From Asterias amurensis (Eukaryota > Echinodermata > Asteroidea > Forcipulatida > Asteriidae), in assembly GCF_032118995.1 (NCBI RefSeq), contig NC_092668.1, positions 10,023,501 to 10,087,500 of the forward strand: 64,000 nucleotides of DNA, written 5' to 3'. Positions 9,143 through 21,973 of this stretch are shown here, piece by piece (within the stretch, counting starts at the first letter, position 1; every line of letters starts with the position of its first letter). The position numbers and the translations under genes were made by a program. A model generated the notes under the pieces. It searched no databases. It saw only the letters and a list, made by a program, of their open reading frames with translations, and was not told the DNA's origin.

Positions 9143-12100
9143 TTTACATAACACGTAATATACCTTTTTTTGTCTACTTTGTATCAAAATGTATGAAACA
9201 TATTTATATTATAAATTTTTTGTAATGAAATGTTTTTTCTGGAAGAGTACTTTGTCCACAGAGCTCAATGTGTGAAGAAAAATTACAATTGTTCAATCAT
9301 AAATCAACATCCATGTTAAATGCATCGTGTTAATGACCAAGATCTGACTGTAACTAAAATGTACGTTACACTGTAGGTAGAACAATTTTTTATGTCAAAA
9401 AGCAACAAGTTTGTAGTTTTTTAGATGACATTTTCCCTCAAAATGCAAAACAGTTCTATTTACTGCCGACCCAACTAAGTGTAATATATTTTGAAAAGAA
9501 TTGTAATGTCGTACAGCAGGTGCAAAATATGATCCTGTATGATTCGGTCAATTTGTATTTCTTCACACATTGAGGTCTGGTGAAGTGGAGGCTGCCTTAT
9601 AAAAAATGATGTTGCAGGTTTTTTCAGCTGATTGTAAATAACCTTTAAACGGCAAAAAATTATTGTAAGTAATGTAATGAAATATCGCAATGTGCATGAA
9701 TTCAAGCTGTATTGGGCCACAATCAAAATGGAATTAAGTGTCAATTCATGCCATCGGGGCCAAGTCACATAGCACTGCTCAGTGTTAATCAAACAAATTG
9801 TGCTGAAATTATACGGCAAGACTAAAGGTTTTCGAAGAAGTCCCCTTGAAATTCGTGGCTCTAGCCGCTCTATCTCCATGAGAACTTCTTAAGAGCCACT
9901 GTAAAAAAAAAAAACAGTTTCTAGAATGAGTCACAAGAGCTTTGATGGACATTTTTGTGCCCAGGTTGTCTTTTTGTAATGCTTAAAGCACGCTTGAAAG
10001 CATTGCAAGCCGCAAAATGCTGCACTAGGTAACATGAAATTGGGCCCATGATTGATAGCAACATCTCACATAAAATGCAGACAATTTTATTGGCTGTTGC
10101 TTATCAAGTTGTTATCAAACAATCCACCCGATGGCTGATTGTCTTGTCCTTTACTGGCTTTTTCTACAAGTAATTTTGATATATATATATAATGCATGTA
10201 TCTACAATACCAGTAATGTATCCTCTCTACTAAAAACTCATAATATGATTAACTTGCCGCAATGGACTCAATATTGTACTCCTATATTTTCAGTATTTTG
10301 GGGTGCATTATATTTTGGAAACAGTTTATTTTTTGGGGACCACTAAAAGAAATGATAATAACCCTTTATACACATGTATCCATTATATTTTTCATGTGGA
10401 AATGTAGGTACTTACCATTTTATGCAGTTTCTTCCATGTTGATGTAACACATTAGTCCACACCAGAACAAAGTAGCTGAGTAGCAACAGTAAAGAGTAAA
10501 GCAACCAAAGACATGTGTCTATTATTAGATTTGTGACATCCTAAGTTCACAAGACAGCCCCGAAGCCTAGACATTCAGGCAGAAAGTGTACACGGTGGTA
10601 CGGAAGACAATATTAAAACTGACCAATTAATCAACCTTTTGGTATGAAGAAAAGTAGAAACACATCATAAAATTTGGACAGCTGCTTCTAGTTTTTACAA
10701 TTGTCATGAAATTTTAAGGTCGGCGTGTTTTTTGTCAAACACGTGATCTGGTCAGTAGCACTCATGCAGATCCTACCTACACTGAACTCCTCTTTAATTC
10801 TAAGAAACTTGAGTGGTACTGGATACTTCAGGCATGTGAGTAATAACATTATGTCAAGGGATTGGGTGGTGTAAACATTCCTACTTCTTGGAGTAAAAGT
10901 CAAAAAAGGAAATTCCCCCTCTCAGGCCCACTGAGAGTATGAAGATAGTCGGATAAGAATTTGTCATTTTTGTCATCCATTTTGAGATTCAAATTAGTCT
11001 AAGTATCCAGCGTATCTAACAATTATAGCGCAATATATATTCAATCGATTCTAAACACTGCCATGTCTTATGTTTCAATTCCCACGTTCCGTTTCCCTCC
11101 CTCCGGGAATAGCACATTTCTCTAGGCAGTTTTGCAAACTGAATTCCGATACGTCTCATTTTGTATTTCCTTATTCAGTATTTGCCAACATTTGATAACC
11201 CTTTTATCATACCCGCCTTTAGTGGCCTCTGTTAAATCAATAAGTTTCCACAACCCACAGGTATTAATACTCTACTCAGACAACAGCTACTCCAGAAACA
11301 CCTGGTGAAATTAGAGTAGTGTCGTTAAAAGTACACATGAAAAACTGTTTCCTGGAAAAACCAATGGATAAAAAGGAATGTAGTATTTTGATCATGGATA
11401 TTATGTGTGAAATATTCCCTGGTAACTACACTAAAAAAAGTCTTTCAAGAGATACATTGCATTGCCACGTGGAGAAATTAAGGTTCATGTTGTTAGGTTT
11501 AGATTTGACAAGCTAAAACCTTACCCAGTCCCCTGCCCCTCCTCAGAAAAACTTCCTTTAAAAAAAGTTTGATTAGAAAGTTTGATTTAAATATATTTTT
11601 TATTCAATCTTAGCCATCCGTTTCGAGATGATTCTAAACCAAATTGCAGTATCGGGTATTCCTTTTCCAGGGGGATGTGAAATGAAGACCAAATTTAAGG
11701 ATTCAAGGTTAATTGTACGAGGATAGATTTCACCTCTGGAAAGTCAATGGCAGGACCTGCTGTAGCCTTGTTGAGAATGCAGGAAATCCTCTTGGCTGAT
11801 ATCTCTTGCTAACAGCTCATCATTCATCAATGCCGAACAGTTACATGTACTTGATATTTTTAGAATCTGTACAATGAGGTTGACACTACAGTATCCTCTG
11901 ACCATGAAGAACCCGCAAATGGTTTTTAAGAACACATGATTCAAAAATTGGAAATCCAAACCCAACTTTATAATGCTGCACTATAATCAAAATCAGCTGT
12001 ATTTTTCTAGACACTGTACAAAAAGAAACAACAGTACAGAATGAGAAACTCAACACCCAAAAAAACAATCTTGTTTTTGCTTTTTAATAAAGCTGCAAAA

Positions 12101-14172
12101 TGTAAGAGTTGAAAATGACAATGAGACCACCAATGCTGTTGCGTTTTTTCCCATGAATTCAGTGAAGCATGAGAGATGCCATGTTTATTATGAGCTAAAC
12201 ATTTGTAAACATTTGAGTTTTAATCAATTTCATCATAAGATTAAACCCTAAAATGGGTATTTAAATTTAACCAGGTATAGAATTCCACAATAGATTTTTG
12301 GTAAAATGGTAAACCAGATGGTCATAACAATCTGGGTTCCTGGCCATTAATACTCATGAATATTGATTATATCTAGTCTGATATTGGAACCATAATAATC
12401 AATAATATTTTCATGACACAAAAATGTAAAATATTTCACACACGAGGAATTATGTGGTGCAAGACTTGTAAGCCTCACCACTCTCAGTGTGTTAACACTT
12501 GACTCACACGCATACCCAATAGTATTGAACAGCATCAATTGGGAATCCTGATGGGTTCGCACGTTGAGTGCAACAGCTGCAAACCTAGTGCCAACTGAGT
12601 GGACATATGCATATCAACATGGTCTCCCCACTGTATATAAATTTATCAGATGCTTGTCATCAGTGATGGAATAGCACAAGAAATCTGCATAAAGAATCGG
12701 CTAAATTACTCAAGCAGGGAGATATATTTATGTTGATCAGATAACAAGGCGCTCTGGATTTCATAGCTGAAACCAATGGCTTGCAATTCCTGAGATATCC
12801 GGTGACCACCATATGTGGGTCTCATTTGTCACGTAGTTTTCAGCCTTTATGTTATTGCAAAAAATAACTCTGGTGTTCTTTCAGTTTCATGTTTTGTTGT
12901 AAAACACCCGATCTTTAAACCATAACAAAAACACATTTCTTGAATGAATTTAATTTCTTTCAATTGTTATGATTTAAATATTTTATTGTTTTGGAATGGC
13001 AAATGTGTATATATTACGAAAACAAACTACATGTTTTTCTCAAATATACACTGCCCATGTTGGTTCACGAGAAATACCAAGGGTTGATCCTTATTGCGTG
13101 CAATTTGTTTATATTAATTTGTTTCCCTTTTTTTGAACTGTCTTCGTTCTCTAACGAATCCACCATCAATTTCAATTCCTCATCTATCAATCTTCCACCC
13201 AGCCCTGATGCTTCTACAGGAATGTTTAATTTTATGAGTTCCAGATACCCAGGTCTTGAAAAAAATCTCTACAATGTATGAGAGAGCAAAATTTCATCAT
13301 ACAAGGTAGAGTTAATGAGAGGGCAAATATGTGAGTTTCCTGTTAGCTTGGTTAGGTTTTCATCTCGGGGTAAATACAGTCTTCATCCCTGGCTGGTCCG
13401 AGGGAAGTTGTGCACACAAGTGTGTAGTTTGTCCAATCAATTAACTTGCCCTTTTTTAATGTATTTCATCTTTGACTTTCTTTGTTCATCAAACAAGGCA
13501 CACTGCTTTAGTGATGGATGAGTTTATTAAAAGATGCAAGAGAAGAGGTTTTTGTACTAGAAAGAAAAAGTCGGTTTTGATAGGAGTTTAATGTTGACAC
13601 GTTGGTTACGTGTATGCTAGAAAAAGTTCATTCTTAAAAGGGTCTGTATGTTTGGTAATGACTGCAATAATGGCAATAAAAACTTGGAGACTTTTTTCAC
13701 TCGGCCACCCTAAATTCCTCTCTGGTTTGGTCTTGTTGGTTGATTTACTATTTATAGCAGTGGTGAATGACCTACAATTTTGAACCTTGGAAGATCTTTT
13801 TTTCAGAAGCTTAAACTCAAGAAGGCAATGACTTTCACAGATGAGTTATTAAGAGACTGTCTTGATTTAGGCATAGAGAAAGGAAAGTGAGGATGCAGGA
13901 TTCTGAATTGCTTTTCCAGATGTAACCAAACTGTATACTTTCCTTTTAAATATCAATTCCCATGACAATGGTCGGCAAATCTCCATTTATTACACTCAAA
14001 AATTAGCAAGAATTTGGAAGAATGAGTTCATTTAAATCTTCTTGTTTTCACTGAAAATTGTTATTATCTTTGCATTTTTATTTTGGTGAACCCATTTTAT
14101 GAAAAGCAATTTTTGTAAGCGGATTTTGTGGGCGTTTGTATGACATTCTTATTTGGAATGCAGCAATCAATA
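9143..14172. other. long non-coding stretch, no gene seen
   Basis: AT-rich DNA downstream of the PH-domain gene; its first part is presumably 3' UTR, but no canonical AATAAA was found close to the stop. Open frames here (for example 9475-9879 -, 11319-11516 +, 12991-13281 +) lack motifs, splice sites and codon bias. No repeat family seen elsewhere in the window was recognised. Confidence 0.45.
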
Positions 14173-14377
14173 GACGATGTGACCTATGTTTACATTCAAA
14201 CCACCCTCTGTTGACAAAACATTATATACGTCATGTTTCGCCGGGCACTGAGTTGCGCAGTCATAGTGTAAGATTGCGTACACTTTCTAGCTGGCTGGCA
14301 AAACACAAAGGTTTTGCCCGGCGGTATACGCGCGAATCATGTTATGGTTTTCGTGTGACGTCAGAGGTCACATCGTC
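14173..14377 (+). mobile_element. 205-bp MITE with GACGATGTGACC ends and TA target duplication
   Basis: The terminal inverted repeats GACGATGTGACCT and AGGTCACATCGTC are perfect, and TA flanks both sides (14171-14172, 14378-14379), as in Tc1/mariner-type non-autonomous elements. It is the compact relative of the expanded copy at 657-1750. Confidence 0.8.
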
Positions 14378-15105
14378 TATATGTAAAGATAATAACAGGG
14401 AAGAGGTCTTCAAGAATCAAATGCTATTTTATTGACTTTCTTTAAGCAAAGGTTCTGGAATAAACTTTATAAACAGTGAGCTCTCTGATTGATTCCAATC
14501 TGTTTTTGAAATGTCTAATTACCACTCTGTACTACTTCTTTAAGAATCGGTTGGCTGTCTTCCTTTTTTTCCTCCTGAGCTTGTTGATGTTAAATTCTCT
14601 AATCTATAAGAGGCTCCTACTCCAACATGTATGTATCATTGTAATGTGCAGTGTAACAGATAGATTCATGATATTGTTCATCTTGAGCTGTGAATGATGC
14701 ATGTATTGATGCTTTATTGGGTGCAGACAGTTTCCATGGCAACAAAGGATTAAACTTTCTCAAGCCTGGCTGCTGTTTCTTGTCATCAAGACAAAGTAGC
14801 TTCACCTTTAAAGGAAGTGCAATATATTTAGCAAATTTGCTGGAAATGTCGTCCCTGCCTTAACAACAAAGAAAAGTAGCTAGTGCAGAAACAAGTTTGT
14901 CGGAAGGATTAATCAAATGTGTTGGGTTTTTTCCCCTCTTTATAAACGGAGATGAAAACGATCTAATGATGAGATTTAACCTAGATTTTCAATTTCTGGA
15001 AGCAAAATGGACCTCGGGCATTGTGACCTTTTCACTCGAGTGCGATTTGTACTACTGCTTTCTTTCAGTTAATTGTTGAATGATAAATTTATTTCTTACA
15101 ATAGG
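14378..15105. other. non-coding, no gene seen
   Basis: AT-rich spacer without recognised exons. A CCTGCCTTAACAAC motif near 14853 resembles the outer edge of the inverted-repeat element that follows. Confidence 0.4.
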
Positions 15106-15362
15106 CACTCCACAACAGCACTCCACACTAATGTAGTCACTTTGACTCAGAATACCCATGTCAGACAAACAATCTGCCACCTAGCTCTCACACAGTCAAA
15201 GCATCAGCACACCAGGCTGCATTAGCTAGGACAGCCAGTGCACGCGAGTGAATACAAAACTTGGACATGTACGTGCATATTTTTGACACCTTGTTTAAGA
15301 TGCGGGTACGGAGCTTCTATTTTTAACATTAGTGTGGAGTGCCGTTGTTGTTATCAGGGCAG
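15106..15362. mobile_element. inverted-repeat element (CACTCCACACTAATGT arms)
   Basis: CACTCCACACTAATGT at about 15119-15134 recurs in inverted form at about 15328-15343. Related AACAAC/GTTGTT sequence lies outside the arms. The interior is non-coding. No target-site duplication was resolved. Confidence 0.5.
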
Positions 15363-15454
15363 TCTTGTGCATATTTTGACATTTTGGGGCGACTTGAAGC
15401 CTAACAGCCATCATTAAGGAAATAATAGTGTGCAGTTAAACAGAACAGCACCCC

Positions 15455-15660
15455 AGGCCTGTATGCTTCATTTTTAAAAGGGCAAGGGCACAGAGACATT
15501 TTGTCCTTGGTAAAGGGTACCCTATGAGGAAATTGTAAATTTCTACTGGGACAGCATTTCAAGGGCACCAAGGCAATGACCACGGGGCATGGAGGCAATC
15601 GCCTTCGTTGCCTCTGTGACATTTCAGGCGTAACACCTGAACCTTCAAATATGCACAAGA
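15455..15660. mobile_element. repeat family F copy 1 (CCTTGGTGCCC motif)
   Basis: Contains AAAGGGCAAGGGCAC, TACCCTATGAGGAAATT, AAGGGCACCAAGGCAATG and TTTCAGGCGT. The same modules recur at about 54983-55160, 59782-59905 and 63385-63505. Confidence 0.5.
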
Positions 15661-15931
15661 CTAGCAGTCTAGCGACAGGTAAATTCTGCTTTGCAAGCAT
15701 CTTCCCACTGAGAAACATTTATGTTTTTCACCTCAGCCTGAATATAATAAAAACTGGACTGGGAAATAACAAATTAGGTTTGACACAAATTGATGTGTCA
15801 GTAAGATTGACATTCATGGAGAAATAATATGAACTAGATGTGTAGGTGTTTTGGCAATATGAAAATAATGCAAGGACAGACGGTTGATTTGCATCAGATG
15901 AGGTCCCTGCAATTTTTCTTAATTCAGTTCT

Positions 15932-16127
15932 GGCCCAAATTTCATATAGCTGCTTAAGCATAAATAGTAGCTAAGCATAACAAAATATGCTTACCAGAAT
16001 AATTGTCACCAGCTAAAGTGTCATTTCACATATGCAATATATCTGGCTGGTATCCTGCTAATTTTTTCTTAGCAGAAGATTACTAAGCAATATTATTTTG
16101 TGTAAAGTAGCTCTGTGAATTTGGGCC
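15932..16127. mobile_element. MITE family D copy 1 (GGCCCAAATTTCATA ends)
   Basis: It begins GGCCCAAATTTCATATAGC and ends in the inverse, GCTCTGTGAATTTGGGCC. The interior has TTAAGCA/TGCTTA and CTGGTATCCTGCTAA motifs shared with the copy at 31333-31508. Confidence 0.75.
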
Positions 16128-19030
16128 AGCTGGAAGGTTTTCTCTTCTTGTTAAATTCATTTGCGTCTACTACTCGGTAGCCTTACTACTCGACCCTGCG
16201 TACTTCCGACTCTATCCTCGTGACTTGCTCCATACCCTGCTATCTTGTCTAATTTCCTCCCTGAGAACACTGATTACATGTTTCACATGGGAAATTCACT
16301 GACCTTGCCTCTCCTATGTCAACACACAAGGAGGTTTCCAAGGTAATTGAAAGAAATAGTCCACTAAGGGTGGGGGGGGGGGGGGGGAGAGTATTTGTTC
16401 GGCGCGGGATGTTGTTTTCCCACATGGTTTTGCCCTGCACGATTTTGTGTTGTCAAAAAAATATTATCTACAGTCATTTTGTGAAACCCCATCGAAAAAA
16501 ATATCTAATATTTACTGTCTACTTTAACTCTTATGTTATTTCAATCCCAGAACCATTAAGTTTGTCAATTTTTATTGTTTTTGTTCACGTTCCTTTTGTG
16601 TCTCATAGTTTTTGCATTTACCTTGCCTTTCTATCAATGCAACTTCAAGGCTACCAGCAATTCTTGAATTATTTCATAGTATTGTGTTTTATTATTTTCA
16701 AAATGTGTCAAACTTACTTACACATATCATAAGCTAATATTAAATAATTATGTTAATGAACTGTATTTTATATATATTTATATAGAATATATGTTTTTCC
16801 TTCGTGAGTTTTTTCCAAAATAATATCTGGAGAAAACTCTTGAGGGGGAATACAGGGAACATTCCTCATTGTTTCACGGTGTGCCAGACGACGTAAGCGT
16901 TATCAATTTAATTTTGTGTTTTAAAGCAAGTGGATGTGATGTTCAGCAATGCAAACATTTGCTGGGACCTGCAGATTTTACGGTTAACATTTTCTAAAAT
17001 TATTAACAATATATTTATTGTTCTCTGTGGCCAGTAAGTTTTTCAATTAAGGATGCCAATCTGATGAATTTATCTAACAATTTCATGATTTAATAAAATA
17101 ACGGTAGGAACAAAAATAAATTGATCGATCTTTTGTCCCTTTAAAATTGTGATGACAACGAACAAATTAGAAGAGTTGTAATTTAACCCAGTTTTGTTGA
17201 TTTGATAAAAGTAAATGAACTTTTTTGAAAATGTTGTATCCAGATATTTTTGTAATTGATGTTTGAAATGAACTTCCATCCCGTTGTTTTGACAATTTTA
17301 AATTCTGTAATCCAAGTTAGTATACTGATTTATCCACATGTAGGAAAAACCAATTAATTTTCATTATCCAGTTATATTCCCACCTAATTATTGATTATTT
17401 GTACCCATTTATGATCCATATTTCAAGGTATTAACATAAGTATCCATGTTATTTGTTCAATTATAATTAAAGCATTTTAATTACTTTGATTCCACTTTAC
17501 ATTATCGTCCAACAATTTAAAATAAAAAGAAGTAATGTTGAATGTGCTTTTGCAAATTGTTTGTGTAAAGTGTTCCATTTCTTTCTTGGCTAGTTATAAT
17601 ATTACCTATCCAAGTTCGTGAAAGTTTTACAACATTTCCAATTGTCATCTCTGTGCTATAAAGTCATTAATTGCAGTTTTTATTTGTTATCATAAAAAGT
17701 TGTTAATAAAAACATCCAAATGGGTTTAAGTTTCCACCTCCAAAATATGCAAAAACAATCTTATAAAATCCATACATTTTTACAAACCAAATAGTACTGT
17801 ACTATATTGAGCTGACAATTTGCTCATAGAAAAAAAAGATATAAAAGTAAGGATGTATGTAACTCTTATTAAAAAATCTTAAACCTGCAAGTTTTCAGTT
17901 GAAATCTGACCTCTCAGTGACTAAGTGAAGTCTCCTATCCTGAAAATGGTATTTTAAATCTTTGACTCATATAGTTATTTGTGTTGACACAAACATCTGG
18001 CTTAAATTAGGATACAAAAGAGTAAATTGCAGAAGGAGAATAGAGCCTTATTTCATAATTATCTCAAAAAGTAATTTGTTCATAGGTCTTGATAGAAGCA
18101 AAACACTTTAAACTAAATTTATCTCTGTTCTGTCAAAACAATTTGGCTATAAATTTTTGACAAGTTTATGAACGACATTTATCATTTAAAAACAACAATC
18201 TTTGTTATTGGAAAGATCTCAAAAAAAACCAATCTGCCCATCCTGACCTTTAGGTAACAGCTCAATTTATTACTTTGTTTTGTTTCAAATTGCCAATAGC
18301 CAAAATAGTTCCCCAATAGAAAAATATACATCTGACGGAGTGTTTATTTGTAATTCTCGGAGTACGAACCGACGAGCCCGAAGTGAACTGGTACTCCATC
18401 TTCTCTATTGATACTATTGACCCAATACAAATATCAAAACAAACAGGAGCTGATTGGAACCAGACTAGCCTAATGGTCGAAGAAGGTGACCCGTGTAGGT
18501 CGTCAATGGGAATAATTTCCCCTAGTGTGTGGAAAAGACATTTTGGACTAAAGACCACGCGACCACACCTAGGATCATTGTAAGTATAGTCCAAGTTTTA
18601 AAGTACCCCCTTACGCCCACTTTCCTGTTCTTCCCACTCAGTGATAAACCCTCCTTTCATCCCTTTCTTGTTGAAGGGTTTCTTGTGCTTGATGACCCTA
18701 CCTGACCCATGCCCAGAGTAACATGCCAGGGATAGTTGAGGTTTTGGGATGTCCTTTTGTAATCAGTCGTGTGTGCCGAGCCTTTTTTCATTGGCGCTCC
18801 ATTCGGAGCAATGTATTGTATTCTCTGATCGAGTGGGAGTGAAAAGTGAAAGTGCTTCTTTAAATCACGGTTTGAAAGTGTATTTAACTTAATGTTGGTA
18901 CTGTTCAAAATACTTCTTGGAGTTGGAACTATATGGGAGCCTTGTAATAGTTTCTAGAAATAGATGAAAAGGAGACCCGGTGAATTTCCAAGGCACTGGA
19001 CAATAGACTATACTATTAGTATGTGTAATT
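16128..19030. other. non-coding; one coding-like patch
   Basis: Mostly very AT-rich, with a G run at 16371-16388. The patch 18343-18590 is richer in GC, stays open on both strands and ends (+) at a GTAAGTA donor-like site; it is listed as a finding rather than a gene. Confidence 0.4.
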
Positions 19031-19206
19031 TAAGGCACAGCAGGACACAATTGGTAATTACTCAAATTGCATAAAAACTTACTTGGTAACGAGCAACCGA
19101 GAGCTGTTGATAGTATAAAACATTGTGATAAACGGCTCCCTCTGAATGAAGTAACTTAGTATTTGAGAAAGAAGTAATTTCTCATATTCGAGACCTCAGA
19201 ATTACC
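19031..19206 (+). mobile_element. MITE family A copy 1, truncated (left half)
   Basis: Shows the left end (GGCAC-GGACACAATTGGTAATTACTC) and the ATAAAACATTGTGA...GGCTCCCTCTGAA block of family A. It stops after the GAGACCTCAGAAT block; the right half is missing. Confidence 0.75.
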
Positions 19207-19508
19207 AGCTTCATTGCCAGATCTACAGATTTCTTGACACCATTTTTACAATTTTAGTTCCTTTGGGGAATGAGTATGAAAGAGTTCTGGCCATTGATGA
19301 AATGGTCACTTGGAAGTTCCTTGATAGGGTTATTTGTGAAAGAAAGTTCAAGAATTAAAAATCCATGAGAAAGTGGCAGTCGGATACAGTGGCCTAACGA
19401 TTGGGCGGTAGAGCCTCCCTCTTGCTGTTCAGAATCATTGCCGTCCCCTCCTGCCGCCTCCCCTCCTGCCCCCTCCACCAAAAGGGGTTTCTTTTCCTCA
19501 ACTCTAAT

Positions 19509-19877
19509 TAAAGGATTTGGGTACTTTTTCAAAATGTCCATAGATTTGTATTAAACTTACAGGGTTTGAATATAATGATAGTGGAAAGCTTCCCTTCAAA
19601 TCTTACTTAATGAGGTGCTGTAGTTTTTGAGAAATGAGTAAAACAATGTCATGAAAATACGTTTGTAAATGATTAAAATAATTTTCGCCTCATGAGACGA
19701 AAGTTATTTTAATGACGTTGTTTTACTCATTTCCCCCAAACTACAGCACCTCAGCACATAGTATTTTCAGGGAAGCTTTCTACTATCATTATCTTCAAAC
19801 TGTAAGTTTAGTGTAAATCTGTGGACATTGTGTTTTTTTGTCCTACAAAAGGTACATAGACCCTTTAAAGTGTCTGG
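19509..19877. mobile_element. foldback (palindromic) element, family E
   Basis: Two ~180-bp arms are near-perfect reverse complements around a centre near 19686-19692 (CGCCTCATGAGACG). The arms carry AAACTTACAG, TAATGATAGT, GGAAAGCTTCCC, GAGGTGCTGTAGTTT and GAGTAAAACAA. No ORF. The block order resembles MITE families A and B. Confidence 0.8.
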
Positions 19878-20229
19878 TTTATACCAAGCACTGAGCACAT
19901 ATACAAATTGACATTTCCCCAATTAAATTATATAGAATAAAAATGCACAATTTTACCCAAGGATAACCCAAAGCTGATAACTTTGCTAGTCTCATTAAAT
20001 TCATGAAGGACTTTTATATAGAGATTTAAATGGTTGACATAACATTCAGTTGGATGTGCGTGAACACTGATACCCACCCCATGACAAAATCTGACATGTC
20101 CGAATGTAGTGTCATTTCATTATAATTGGGGACAACCGAAATTCATCGATGAGATGTGTTGTTGCGAATATTCTGTCTGAGAAATGAAGACCCTTATTAG
20201 GTGTTATTTTGAAAGGGGTTTAAATTGCT

Positions 20230-21400
20230 GCCCAGTATTATGTAGTTGGATCTGCTTTAAAAATGTGACAAATCGTTACAAAATCAACAAATTCTTGAAA
20301 TGACATTGAGAGTGAAGACAACATAAACATTACCCTCGATGTCAACTTAATGTGAAATCTTGAACATTCTATGGGCCCTAGTTGGATAATATTTTGAAAA
20401 CTCTCAATTCTCATCTGTTTGATCGGTAAATAATTCAGTTGTGGGTTTTGGCAGAATGGGTTCTGAGTTTTTTAATAGTTTTGATCTGTTTAAAAAAGTT
20501 ATATCACATGCCAAAATCGGCCATTTTTAACAGTAAAATGGAGTGATACTTGGAAAGCTCTTTTTCTCCTCTATGAGTGTTTGATCAGTAAACATAAATA
20601 CTTTCGTTGTGGGTTTTGACAGAATGGGTTTAAATCATTTCCAGTAAACTGGCTCAACCTTGATGTTTTAATAGATGTTAAATTTGCATCGGGGATAAAG
20701 AATATTAATTTTTGGTTTTTACCCATATACACCGATGTGTGTAGCACTGTTTACTCAGCACTTTCCCGAGTCCTGTGAAAAAAATCACAGGCATTTTTAC
20801 TCGGGTGGGATTCGAACCCACGACCTTTGCAATTCTTGCAACGACATTGAGAGTGAAGACAACATAAACATTACCCTCGATGTCAACTTAATGTGAAATC
20901 TTGAACATTCTATGGGACCTTGATGTGTTGATGTCGCATCAACATCAGCCACTTTTCAAAAATAGAGAAATGGCAATGAACAACATAAACATCACCCTTG
21001 ATGCTAGATGGGATGTCTTGAACATTCTATGGGCCATAGTAAGATAATATTTTGAAAACCCTCAATTCTCATTTGTTTGATTAGTAAATATTTCACTTGT
21101 GGGTTTATGGAATGGGTTTAAAGTGTTTAAGTAAATTAGGTAGATCTGTTAAAACCTTTAAATAGCACATGCCAAAATCAGTCACTTCTAAAAAATAGAG
21201 AAATGGCATTGAGATAATGTAAACATCAGATGTGATGTCTTGAACATTCTATAGGCCCTAATTAGGCGATGTTAGGAAAGTTATTTTTCTCATCTGTTTG
21301 ATGAGTAAACAAACCAGTTGTGGGTTTTGGCAGGAAGAGGTGCCTGTTTTTGGCAAGGAGCTCCTGCACAGGACTCTTGAGGAAGCTTTCTCAATAGTTT
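20230..21400. repeat. degenerate tandem array, units about 200-250 bp, interrupted by a SINE
   Basis: TCTTGAACATTCTATGGGCC recurs near 20355, 20897, 21014 and 21238. A TTGTGGGTTTTGRCAGAATGGG block recurs near 20440, 20600, 21095 and 21320. CATTGAGAGTGAAGACAAC occurs near 20305 and 20850. No coding potential. Confidence 0.7.
20677..20846 (-). mobile_element. tRNA-derived SINE S1, copy 1
   Basis: On the - strand, a Pol III B-box-like GGGTTCGAATCCCACC is followed by CGAGT, TGCCTGTGATTTTTTCACAG, AGTGCTACACACATCGGTG and the tail GGGTAAAAACCAAAAATTAA. The same body occurs at 35183-35352, 37525-37743, 39974-40066 and 40730-40845. The tRNA-like head is truncated here. Confidence 0.7.
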
Positions 21401-21410
21401 AAATCTGGTT

Positions 21411-21796
21411 TAAAGGCAGTGGACACTATTGGTAATTACTCAAAATAATTATTAGCATCAAACCTTTATTGGTGACGAGTAATGGGGAGAGGTTGATGGT
21501 ATAAAACATTGTGACAAATGGCTCCCTCTGAAGTGCCATGGTTTTGGAGAAAGAAGTAATTTTCAACGAATTTGATTTCAAGACCTCAGATTTAGAACTT
21601 GAGGTCTCGAAATCAACCATCTAAACGCACACAACTTTGTGTGACAAGGGTGTTTTTTTCTTTCATTATTATCTCGCAAGTTCGATGACCGATTGAGCTC
21701 AAATTTTCACAGGTTCGTTATTTTATGCTTATGTTGAGATACACGAACTGTGAAGGCTAGTCTTTTACAATTACCAATAGTGTCCACTGCCTTTAA
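21411..21796 (+). mobile_element. MITE family A copy 2, full length
   Basis: Starts TTTAAAGGCAGTGGACAC and ends GTGTCCACTGCCTTTAA, with TTGGTAATTAC/AATTACCAATAG just inside. Interior blocks: AGCATCAAACC, GAGTAATGGGGAGAGG, AAAACATTGTGA, GGCTCCCTCTGAAGTG, an inner palindrome built on GAGACCTCA/TGAGGTCTC, CACACAACTTTGTGTGACAA, and ACCGATTGAGCTCAAATTTT. Flanking TTAA on both sides fits TTAA (or nested TA) insertion. Confidence 0.85.
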
Positions 21797-21973
21797 TGCA
21801 TGTTTATAATTGCTGTAGATTCAAACTCCAATTTTATTTATCTTTCTGGTAATGAAACCGGGGGGATCCCCATAAGTGACTAGTATTGTGACCGGTAGCC
21901 CTTAAGATCATACGGCAATTGATGCCCAACAGTTGCTAGATTGTGCGTGGGAGAAAAGAAACCAGTGGGTGGG

